From the NCBI GenBank assembly GCA_019671135.1, contig JAHRHY010000005.1:1984001-2048000 (forward strand): DNA of 64,000 nucleotides, read 5' to 3'. Shown here piece by piece: positions 1 to 11,458 of this stretch. Position 1 is the stretch's first letter. Every line of letters begins with the position of its first letter. A program made the position numbers and the translations under genes. The stretch is from Linnemannia hyalina. Its lineage: Eukaryota > Mortierellomycota > Mortierellomycetes > Mortierellales > Mortierellaceae. Under the pieces are notes generated by a model. That model made no database searches. It worked only from the letters and a program-made list of their open reading frames with translations, and was not told the origin of the DNA.

Positions 1-3000
1 AAAGGATCTCAAAAAAAAATAGGACTCTCCTTGTCTCTTGACACACTTCTGTTGTTGCCTGTTGTTGTTTTTACTCCCTTTCAGGCTGAATCGAAATGTA
101 CTGACGAGCAGCGAACGGAAGAAAAAAAATCGAAAAACGTAACAACCTAGGAGCAAAAACCAAAGAAACGAAAATATAAAACGAATAAAAAAAACCACAT
201 CACACAAATACACATAGACCTTCTTTCTGTCCTAAATAAAAGAGCGAAGAAGAGAGAGAGAGAGAGTATGCACTGAAAGTGCGTGAGCATGCTATTCCCT
301 TTCCCCAGAAACAACCCCCCTGAATACTCTCCATTCAACCTTTGGCTATTGTGCAGACCTTCACCTTGATTGCATTTCTCTCTCGCGTACTCTCCTTTGT
401 ATAGCCTTGTATCTTTACTATTGTCTTTTCCTCCCCTTGGCTGCTCCCAGTACACCAGTCTAATCCTCCCCTGCCTGCATATGGTGGGTACCTCAGTCAA
501 TTTTTCGTCGGTCGGGGTCTTTTGTTTCGTGAATGAGTGAAGGACACCAGACGACAGAGCAAAGAAAGTTGTAAGGAGGGATGAGAAGGTGTTGAAGAGA
601 AATTGCTCACAAAAACGGATGGACCATAAAGGACACATCGGGAGGAAAGGGCGGGGCGATGGCAACTTAGTGTCATCGCACAGAAAGCAACGCACAGGTG
701 TTTGGAACAGGACTCATACTTGGAACAAAGAGAGAGTGAGTGAGACCTTTCTTCCTTCTCTCTCTCCCCACCTCACCCCTACTTCTCCCAAAGTCCTAAG
801 TGGGTACATGGGTCCTTCTTTAACACTGGTATGTTGCCAAGGGTGGTACAAAATTCGCGCTTAATGTTTCCATGAGCATGGGGCAAGTGGATCGGAGTTG
901 GAGAATCTACTCCCTCCACTTTAACCCGATTCAATTGTCTAAGTGTGAATGTTTAGATCCTTTTTCCTCTCTTTCTTTCTCTCTCTCTCTCTCTCTCCCT
1001 CAGACACATACTCCCGTCCCTTCAGTCCTTCTTATCATTGCCCAAGAGACGGACGCACCAACTTGCACCCTTATTTTCTGCACTGTTCGTTAGATCCAAA
1101 CCCAGGACCAAAGAAAAATAGTGTCGGCGTGAAATGACTGTTCCCTTGCGTCAAGAGTATTTCTTCAGGGCCTTCTTCGGCCTTTGATTTGTCGGACCTT
1201 CAAAAGGTCGCGTCCAGATCGTGTTTTTTTTTCCTTTCTGTTGTGTGTTTGTAGGACACGACATACCATTTTTCCATCTCTACCACTTCCCGTCGCGCTT
1301 GAGCCAGAAAAAAAAATGCAAACACAAAGAAAAAATAGTTCCGAACTGCATACAAGATCGAAAGTCCTTACGTCGATGGCGTTTTTCCTTGTATGTTTCT
1401 AGGGCATGCCATACCAAATCACTACATCTCCTACCAGTGAAACTCTCTCACCGACTGGCACTTTTTTTTCTTCTCGGCCTACCATATTCTTCGTCATGAT
1501 ATGCACGTCTTCTATTTGTTGAGCAGGAAGAAAGATGCGGAAAAGAGCATAATGGTATATGGCATAAGGCATAATGACCCCAACATAGACAGATCGGGCA
1601 AGAGGGGACTGAAAGAGTAAACTAAGAAAGAACACGTACAAAGAACGCGACTTGGTGACCCAGCTTCCTTTTTTCGTTTGTTGCACCATAAACTTTCGCG
1701 CATGGGCGGTTTTTCTATGCAAGGTGCATGGTGAGGTAGGTGGTCAATGAGGAAGGTAGATTTTACTGTTTCATTTTTGTCCTGTGAGCCCTCCTTGGAT
1801 AGTGAGATAGCTCATCACAAGAAGGGGTGGACGAATGAGTGAGGAGAGAGAAGGGAGTGGATGGTGCAGAAGGAGGGAATAGAGGTCTCGTTCACTAGTC
1901 CATTATCCTAATTAATAGAGAGGACGGGTAAGGCCATGACGGATGGGTCGGGTGGAAGTCAGCCATTACGACCATTATCTCCCCTCAACATAATCTCCAT
2001 CCCTTAAAGAGAAAGCAGAAACAAAAAAACAAAAAGTACTACACCAATGTGGTTTCTAGCAAGCCAGCCAGCTTGACATCAACTTCTCCTCGCCTATTTT
2101 TTCTTGGTGTTGTTTCTTCAACCCAAACTGATCCGCTTGTTCTCTCTCATCTCCTTGGTGTTGTCGCACAACACCTTTATTCGTTGCTGTTTTCTGTTTT
2201 ATTTTCTTTTAGACCACGATCCTCTCTCTCTCTCGCTGGATCGTCCGTCTTCTATGGGCTACCAACCCTCACCCCCGAACCTAACACCATTTCTATTCTC
2301 CTTTTCATCCTAAAAAAACACATCCCTGAATTCTAAACTTGTTAGATGCACGCTCTTGCTAAGCTAACTCGATTGCACTTGCGCCCACAAGGAACAACTC
2401 TGTGGTGACAAGGTGTGTTGGTGCACTGCGTTTTATTTTTGCAAAAACGAAAAAAGGCCTTGGTGATCCCAATCCCATTCATCTCTCTTCCCTTCATCAC
2501 AGCCCTTTTCCTCGCGTTCTTCCTCTTCTTCCTTGCCCTTCCCCTTATGCTCTCTGCTGATATGATTAAAAACGAAAGAAAGGCAATCAGTCTCATATCA
2601 CATCATCAAAGCCAATTGCTCATATATCTAAATCAGGCAATGGAATATCAGGGGCTCGTTCTTTTATTTTCTTGAGCTTGGATCGTGTCCTCTCCTCCTT
2701 TACCATTCTCCCTGCATCTCTTTCCCTCTCACCCTGCCTCTCTCTCCCTCTTTCATTCTGTCATTCTGTAAGATACTCCCTGTCGGGCATTTAACTCTCT
2801 CGCCTTTAAGCGACAATCCTTTGGGCGTGAAAGAACGGAGGGAGGATAATAGAGTAGAAAGGGAAAGATTGACATTGACCCCTTTTTTCAGCGCAACAGC
2901 ATTCAGCAGACACTATCGAGAGGAAAAATTGGTGAATGGGAATCGACCTGCCCTGTACTACGGCACTTTTTACGCAAAGAAGGGGAAGGTTCACACGCAC

Positions 3001-6000
3001 TTTTTTAATTACCATAAACAACTGAAAGAGATGCTTGATACCCCGTCTTTTTCTCCCAGTTGATTGCGCGCGACTTCCGCGTCTTATTTTTGATACCCTA
3101 CATTTTCACCCATTCATCCCCTTCTTGCCTACTTTTTTCTTCCTACTTCACCCCTTCATTAGCCTCTCCATTTGGACGACCTATTGAACCAAGAAAAAGG
3201 CTGTCAGCAAACAAACGATGGCATTTCGTAAAGGACCCTGATGGAAATAGGACCAAGGACAAACGCGTAAGATGACTTGGAGAGAAAATTAGTTGCTGAG
3301 ACGCGTACCTCCCCCCTTCTCCCTTCATTTTTTTTCTCACACACAATTTTCTTCCCTTCTTGCTTGCTTTTCGTGATTACTTACTACTTTTTTCACTTCA
3401 CCAACAAGTCCCTACTGTGGACTCTTTTTGTTTTGAGTCATGACTTCATTTCGTTCTTCTTTCTTCTGTCAAGCAAACAAGAAATTACACTCGATCCAAT
3501 TGGTCCATACTTGTCTAATTGTTCATTGTGGCCATGGATACGTCTGACCGCGTATCAATTGTTCCGTCTTCTTCTCTTCTGCTTTGGAAGGATGGATGGG
3601 GATGGTAAAAAAAACTCGTGCCCCCTCATCGTTGTTGTTTCTCTCCCCATTTTCGTCCTTTTTTTTTGTTGATTTGTTTACGCGCGAGCCTTTATTCCTT
3701 TGCTTTTGACTTCTTTGTGTCTATTTTTCCCTGCCTAGTCTTCGTCATCGATTAATCCCTTGTCTCTTTGGGTTCTTTGTTGTTGTCGTTTTTTGTCTCA
3801 TTCAAACACTAAAAAATGAAATGCTATGGGGCTTCCTCTCACCACAAGGAGGTCAGTGGCGTTTCCAACTCACAAAGAATGAAATAATAATGATCCTTTC
3901 AACTTAAAGTTTATCTCCGATCGATTCAGCATACGCGTAACAAAGCGGTGGCATCGGACAAATGTAGTGCCATCTTGTTGTTAAAGATTATGGTGAACCG
4001 TGTAACAGACAAAGAAAGGTGTGAGCTCTCGAAAAATATTTCAATGAACACAATGATTTTTCATGGGGGTACAAAAAAAGAGGGTGCGCAGTGAACGATG
4101 ATGACGATGATGCCGCTACTTGTTCAACTGTGGGCTGCCTTCCACTTCATGTGTCTCCTTGCATCCCAACCTCCATCGAGGAGAGAGGGAGAGAGGGTGT
4201 ATGCCTCAAGCTCCTTTTTTCAATGGTGCCATTTCGCCACCTCCCTCCCTCAGCGTGACTTTGTGTCCTCACCTTTTCGCTGTATAGTAAAAAAAGGCAA
4301 TCTGAATGCACCTTATCCGAAGTGGCAGGACAGACCAAGGTTGCTTATCTTAGTTGGCCTCTCTTGCCATTGACGAGATTCAATTCATCCGGTTTTTGGT
4401 ACATTGATAGTACTAGTTGAGCGGTAAAGAAAAAGAAGTGTTCATTGTACATACCTCTCTTTTTTTTTTTTTTTTTTTCGTGTTTGCGTTTGACAAATGA
4501 GCGGGCGGACCAACCATTGGGACACCCTCTCAAGCGGGATACACTTGCATTGCCATAAGCGCACAGGGCAAGAGACGAGTTGTCGTTTGTTTATTTTTTA
4601 TGTTTTGCCTTCATGGAGGAGTTGAACCGGGAGGAGTTGAAGGCCTGTTGTTTGTGTTTTGTTTTCATTTCCATGAACACTATGGAACGCAAGAAGGGGG
4701 ATTACTTTCATCCAGCTATCCGTACGATTCAGTCAATTTAGCCCCCTGTCGGTACATAAAAAGAGTAGGGTGGGACAAAGCGCCAAGCCCCTTGCAGCCC
4801 TCATCTTTTCTGATGGCAAAAGAGGGTCCGGTCCCTGTTCAATTTGTCCAAAACCAGCACGCCAAAAACAACGAGATAGCGTTTCGGCTTATATTTTACA
4901 AGAGCGAGTCAAGGAGAGATGTAGGCGAGGAGAAGTGTGATTGGGAGCTATTTTGGTAGGTGGGAAGATTCCTTGGAGAAAGTGAGGGAGTTGAAATTGG
5001 GCAACAAACGAAAAGATGGAGAAGTTGTCTGCCTTGGCGAAGTCGAGATTCGCGTTTCCTAACAGACAAATAATCATCTAGTCCTCAACATATATAGGCT
5101 ATAGTTATGAATAGACGTTGTTGTTGCCATTTACCTTAATCGACATGGGGAAGAACCGCGCAATACAAAGGGCGTACGGAGAGAAATGAAAAAGGGTATA
5201 TCGAGAGTATACAACAAACGCTTCTACACCCTGTCTTCCTCCCTTCGAGTGTTACCTTTTCCTTCGGTCCTCGAACATGCAACAGACCTTGTATGTCCTT
5301 ACCAGCCACGCATTTGTGAGCATTACTTTCCTTCTTCCTTACTTCGTCCCTCTTGATACGTCTACCTGTCTCACATACCGTTAGTCACATTCTTTCTTGT
5401 CTCACTCTTTCTCGTTTAGCCACACTGACCATAATTCCTTTCGACTGTGCAGTTGCCTTGCCCCATCCTATTTCTCTTCTCTCTCCACCCCCATCCTAGA
5501 CCAGAACAATGGAGGCGGGCTATTTTGAGCTATCGCGAAACACGGAAAAGTATTCTAGTTGTCGCAGAAATAAAATATATGTAAGGTAAGGCTATTCACA
5601 GAAAATCAAAAGTGAAAGGTGTGAGCACTGCCACATTTGCGCACCTAAAAACACACATACACTGCATTGCATGCTGACGGATAATGACCTGTGCCACCTC
5701 CTTTGTGACGCTTATTAGAAGAAGAGAGGCTAATGCTTATGGCTTCGAAATGCTTAGAAATGCCCTTTAGGAGGAGTTGCGCAACAGAAGCGCAAAACTG
5801 TATTTCGAACACGTTTATTATTTTCCATTGGGCGTTGCTGTGTAGGTATTTTGCCGTTTGTTGACATCCACGCGAGAGAGACGTAGGGCAATGAACAGAA
5901 GTAAAGTAATGCGGGTAGTTTGAAATAGAGTGAGAGAGGGAGGGAAGTGAGAGACGTGTCTACATTTATCACGATCACTGCCTGTCTGCTGCTACCTCCA

Positions 6001-9000
6001 CTTGCTTCCGCCGTATTGCTGCATAGTCAGAAAGCTAACGAAGTGAAAGACTGGCAGAGTGTGCGCGATTAGAATTTCTTGGAATGCCGCCTGGAGTCAC
6101 AGCTGCGCAGCGTAAAATCGTTGTGCCTTTGCCTTCCTATCCCAACCCTCCTCTCCGTCGCACCTGTTGCATCCTCTGCTTTCATACTCTGTGGTTGTTA
6201 CAGTTGCGCTTCCTTCTCCTGATCCAACAGCTACAGAAAATCAAACAGACAGGGTCCTTCTCAATTGCACCCATCTCAGCTGTTACGCTGTTGGTGCACG
6301 TTTTGTTTGTTTTCCAGGACAAAAATGACAAATTCTTGTCATTCTTTCATTCCTCGCTTGACGGACCATACTTTGTTGCTTCATACATGTTTGATGACGA
6401 AGAGGAGGGAAAGCGCAGCCGCAGCACGATCCACGTCTTTTTTTGTTTGCCCAGAAAAATCAAAGCCTCACGCCTTGACCTTTAGTCTCTGTTCAATTGT
6501 AACCTCAGTTAGGAGCCCTTGTTTCTCTAGTGTTACACATGACGCACCCTTACAGGTGTGGCATGGGTCGGTCGACGCCGTTGTCCTTTTGTTAACTTTT
6601 TTGTGTATATAGGCGAGTGGGTGGACGGGGTTTGGTACTCTGTTCTGTCCGATCGGCTGCAGAGGATGGGTTGCCTTCGTCACTCACGTCTTTGGTCGAG
6701 TTAGTTAGTTGCATGGGTTTGATGTTTGGTGCATCAAAAAATTCATTCGGAGGTATGACAATGAGTTGGTCATGTATGTTGTGTTGTTGGTTATTGACGC
6801 TTTGTTGCCATTCGCTTCCTTTCCTATGTCATAGCCGATTGAGTGATCTGAACAACAAAGAGCGACAGGTAATGACCTAAAGAGATTGAGAGAGACGAGA
6901 GTAGAAAGAATGATTCTAAAGAAAAGGTCTCTCCTCGTACTTCAACACTGTTGACCATGATCCCGTTTACTCGCTACTCCGCTGGAAGTACACTCTAGCT
7001 TTCGGCAAAACAGGACTTTGTTTTGCTGCGGCGAGATATACAGACTAGAGAAAACGATCGCAATTGGAGGCGCATTGAAGGTCTAGTTTGTTGCAAGTAT
7101 GTGGCGAGTGGGGGATACAAAACGAGATCATTCTTTTCATGGTGAGTCAACTTGATGGATCTTGGAAAGGTCCTTGAACTTTGCCCACACTTCTTTTTTC
7201 ATTACTCCTTTTTTAGACTCTTCTTCCAGCCCCTTTTGCTTTGTCAACCACGCATGGGTACATCGCCCATCCGTGCTCATAACGCCTTTGCTTTTGGTTT
7301 TCTTTGTCAATCCTTTTGGTGTTACGCGACCGACCAATGGTGGTGATCAACACACTCTCTCCTGCTTCTCTGTTTACACCTCGTCCCTCGCCTCAACCTA
7401 CATTGACATCCTAATTGCACGTTCTCTCCCTTGCTTTTATGTCTCTTTCGTTTAGATGTACACTAGAGACTGGCGAAGACAATAAATGTACGATGGAGTC
7501 GACAAATTGACCATCTTTTTTTTCACTTCGTCTCTCTGACACACCATGGCATGATGGGTACATGCTCCTTCACTCCTCCCTTCCATCTCCATTGTCTATT
7601 TCAATGCCATGTTACACAAGGAAAATTTGAAATCGAAACCTTTCCCCTGCCAGTTTGAACAAACGAAAATAGTACAAGAGCCGACGAACATACACTCTCG
7701 ATTATGTTTTCTCTGTACTTGGCCATACCGTGGGTTGGTTTCTACTTCTTTCTTGCCTTTTCAGCCCATGTCTTGGCCCTCCTACTGTTGTTGATAGCCC
7801 TTTTCCCTTCCCATATTTTCGCAATCGTCATCGTACTTGCTAAGATTCAATTTCTTTGCCATCCTCGTCTTACTGTTGGCAATTCGCCATTCTTTGGGGA
7901 TCAGAAGTTCAGGCACGGGATAGTATCCGTTATTCTTCCTACTCTTTATTTTCTCGAGTCGCGAAGGGACGGCGTGCGGAAAATAAAATAGTATGGATGG
8001 ATGCACGGATACATACTCTTCTGGTCCAACCTGACAGGAAATTATTGGAAAGGCGCGAAGAAACACAAGATGATAAGGGCTAACATGCACAAGGACTAAA
8101 GGGCCGACAGCCGACAGTCGGTTGGCTTTTTTTGAAACACTTGCCATGATGAAGATAGAGGGAGGGAGAGAGACGGTCTGGCTATTGTAGGTCAGTTACA
8201 CTTCGTCTATGGGTCGGCTTCTAGATTCGAGCAACACGCATATATGTAGCCTCATAACGCACACACATACGCATATAGTGAAAGCTCTTGGCTTTGCCTA
8301 TTACCAACCTGCACAAGAAAGAAATGCAAACGGATACTCATTCATGCCTTTAAATTTTCGACAGACACATGCTCTCGTCCCATGCACTCTCAAGAGTCTC
8401 AACTATGTTTGTTATTTTTGCAACAGCCAGCCAAACAGACAAGGCTGCACCCTTGGCATTGACTCTTTTTTTTAATTTGGACTTTTTTTGAAGAGAGAGA
8501 GTCGAAGAAGTGAGAGAGGTAAGAGCGACGAAGATGGATAAATGGGACACAATGAGCCTGTCAATGTACAGCGCCGTACATTTGTCTTGTCTCTCTTTCT
8601 GTGTACTCTTTTTTTTTTTATTCTCTGCTATGTGCTGGCTCTGCTTGCTCCAATAACACAAAAAAAAAACGACTACAGCCCATATCGATTGAATTGTTGT
8701 AACCGACTGTTTAATAATACAGCGCGTCGAATGTATTTTTACCTTCGTGAGGTGAGACGACTCGCGACGACACAATACTAATTCATAGCCCTCTCTCCCT
8801 ATTTTTGACGCGTATCGCAAAAAAATTCCAGTCGGTGTACAATGAAGAAATAATAAACTCAGGCCTCTTGAAAGTTCTTTGATAAAAGTCTAGACGTAAT
8901 AGAGGCGACTGGGAATAACCCCATTGTGTCACTCTCTTCCCTCGCGGACCTGGCACTCTTTCCATCGACAGAATCATGACCAACACACCGTCTACCATGT

Positions 9001-9581
9001 AAACAGACGTGCCTGATACAGAAAAGACATCTATCGAGAGGGATATGCAAGGATGGGATGGATGGCCGGTGTGTTCGTATTCCTGTCCCCTTGAAATCAT
9101 AAAACACCTCCGTGAATGAGAAAAGAAATTTATCTTGAATATCTGTCAATAGGACCTTGTCCCATGTTGCGCCCGCGCTATGAAAGAAGGAGCGAGAAAA
9201 ATTACTTCTTTTCGAGCGAAAGACGAGAGAATGAAAAGGAAGAAAGGAGAGAGAAAAAGAGCAAGAGCAAGAAGCTCATGAATCAACGGGTGCGTTAGGG
9301 TGCAGGACACATATATTTTTTGCCACTTGTTCGACCATGGCCTAACAACTGTTCTTTTCTTTTTTTTCCACTCTTCAACCCATTGACTCACTCGATTCCA
9401 TCCATCCACTTTTGAACCTCACTCTACCCTTCAACTTAATCGACTCCATTGACCTACTTTTCACATCGCCGTCGACTCTTATACCCTTCCCCCAATAACC
9501 CACCCGTGTCAATCCCTCTCCCTTCGCACAGCAAACAGCACCCTGCTACCCCTCCCTAAACCCAACCACAAACAAACAACA
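1..9581. other. Gene-free tract, about 9.6 kb
   Basis: No protein gene, tRNA or other RNA gene could be supported on either strand. Open frames are short, low in complexity and do not join across plausible introns into a recognisable family. The tract is rich in pyrimidine runs on the + strand, including a CT microsatellite at 976-998 and a T run at 4460-4478. It could be the regulatory region of a gene beyond the left edge, of the SRPBCC gene to the right, or hold non-coding transcripts. I see nothing that decides between these. Confidence 0.6.
976..998. repeat. (CT)n microsatellite
   Basis: A run of CT dinucleotides lies inside a longer pyrimidine-rich stretch. Similar tracts sit just upstream of genes elsewhere in this window (for example before 51821), so it may mark a promoter, but no gene follows here. 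Confidence 0.8.
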
Positions 9582-11012
9582 ATGAAGGAAAACAAGGTCA
9601 GCATCAGCATACAAGCGTCTCCAACCGACGTGTGGAGTGTCCTCACGGACTTTGACAACTACCACTACTGGAATCCCATGTTCACCTCTGTCAAGGGCAA
9701 GCTCGCCGGTATGTTTGTTCTTCGATGCTCTCAGATCGACACTTTCTTTCGTCACTATTTTTTTCTCACAGAACTTTTTCTTGTTACCTTTCATGAATTG
9801 GTTGCTTTGTAGAGGGAGAATCGCTTAGCATCAAGGTGAGGCTACCCAGGAGGGTCTTTTGTGGAGCACCACTCTGTAAGTCATATTTGCACTTTGTTAC
9901 GAATATAGTGAGGGCGTGTGCTTCAACGGAACGTGAGTGTGTACCTTGTTTAACCCATAATGTATTAAATCAAATTAGCTTCCACATGGTCCCCAAGGAT
10001 CATTAAACTCGAACCCAACTCGTGTCTAGAATGGTTCACCCCCGCCGGCCTCAAGGGCTTCGTCGACGTAAGCCCCCTCCCTCTCACTCTCTTGCTAATC
10101 TCTTCGTTTATCAAGTTCCTTGTTACCCTCTCATCGATCCTTCACTAACAAACCCTCTATCTTCTTCCCTCCTTCCTAAACACACCAACAAAACAGGGCA
10201 CACACTACTTCCAACTGGCGAGCACACACAACGGGACAGCGACAGAATTTACCCAGGGAGAGCGGTACACGGGCTGGGGCATAGGCCTTTATTCCAGCTT
10301 CGGGAATATGGAGGATGCCCGCAGAGGGTTCGCTGCCATGAACAGTGCCCTCCAGATCGAGATCTTGCGCAGGAGGCAGGCCGGAAGCCTTGCCGAAAAA
10401 ACGGGGTCTGGTGCTGAAGGTGATGATAAGGGGACAAGGGAGGCCAGTGATAATGAGATTGCACAATTGGATATTAGCGATCCAGCCGCCGTCGCTGCCA
10501 TTGCTGTCGCATCCACTACTGCTAATATTGCAGCCAACAGAAACCAGGAGGAGAGTGTGTCAGAGAAGGAGGCCAGGACAAGTGACGTCTCTGCTTCTGG
10601 TGCGCCATCGGCCGCTTTCTCAGAGGGTGTACAGGAACCCGCTGCTCCAGCCGCTCCTGCGCCAGAGAAACCAGTCGAGAAGCGGACAAGCATCATTGGC
10701 GCCGTCTCATCCCTCTTCACATCCTCGAAATCTCCTTCAGCCTCAGCCGACCGGCTGCCCCAGTCCACCTCCAAGGACGACCTGATCTCCAAGGCCGTCG
10801 CTGAAGAGTGTGAGGAGCACTTGAACTACCAGGACAACAACTACGAGGATGGAGATGACCATGACGGGGACGAAGACGGCAATGACGGAGGTGATAATGT
10901 CCATGAAGTCGAGGACCCAGAGACCAAAAGGGCACGAGAAACCAAGAATGCCGAGCGGATCGAACTTGACCTCGGTTCTGGCGACCTCAGCCTTGGCGAC
11001 TTTGGCTTCTAA
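9582..11012 (+). CDS. SRPBCC (polyketide cyclase/START-like) domain protein with acidic tail
   Basis: Four exons: 9582-9708, 9813-9875, 9979-10067 and 10197-11012, giving 364 residues. All junctions use GT/AG and keep frame. Residues about 5-145 read as an SRPBCC domain, the helix-grip fold that binds hydrophobic ligands: it opens with SIQASPTDVWSVLTDF, then YHYWNP, and ends with GIGLYSSFGNMEDARRGF and a C-terminal helix (MNSALQIEILRR). The rest, about 200 residues, is low in complexity: Ala/Pro/Ser-rich, then a strongly acidic Asp/Glu/Asn/Gly stretch, closing with LDLGSGDLSLGDFGF. No signal peptide or membrane segment is visible, so the protein is probably cytosolic. The ligand is unknown. 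The domain call is sound; the role of the tail is not known. Confidence 0.85.
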
Positions 11013-11458
11013 GCAGCAGTGTGGCATTCCCATCATCACATATCCATCCCGCGCGCCGCGTATCGACCCTAATATTCACAGCTAGCAGACAGCACACTCT
11101 CTCCCTTCCTTTTGCATCCATCCTACACTACTCGCAAACAAAACCAATAATACATATCCGTCTCCCGACGAGACCCGCTTTTGACCGTGTATCCAATGCG
11201 TCTTGATCTTTGCTAAAATTGTTGTTTATTCATTTGTTTTTTCGGCATTTGTTGATAATGTTTATGGTTGTTGTTTGTTGGTTGGCAGTACTCTCCTGGT
11301 TGTGAAAAATAACGCCGTCCACGCCTGACGCTGGTATGTCCTTTGTATTTCTGGCAATACGTCCGCCTCACCAACCAGTCCACGCCTACGCGCGCATGTT
11401 GACACTGTAGTTGAAGCAGTCATTGTAGCCTCGAACTTTTTTTTTCAGCACGTCGTTT
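11013..11458. other. Convergent 3' intergenic region
   Basis: This region lies between the ends of the SRPBCC gene (+) and the E2 gene (-). It is AT-rich with T/G runs. I see no gene and no clear element beyond probable 3' UTRs. Confidence 0.6.

Noticed and set aside
147..8820. Assorted open frames of 60-180 codons in the left tract
   Set aside because: They consist of Ser/Phe/Leu or Lys/Arg runs from pyrimidine-rich DNA, overlap on both strands and have no domain signs.
10289..10792. Open frame of 167 codons on the - strand
   Set aside because: It is antisense to the Ala/Ser-rich part of the SRPBCC gene, where codon bias keeps the opposite frame open.
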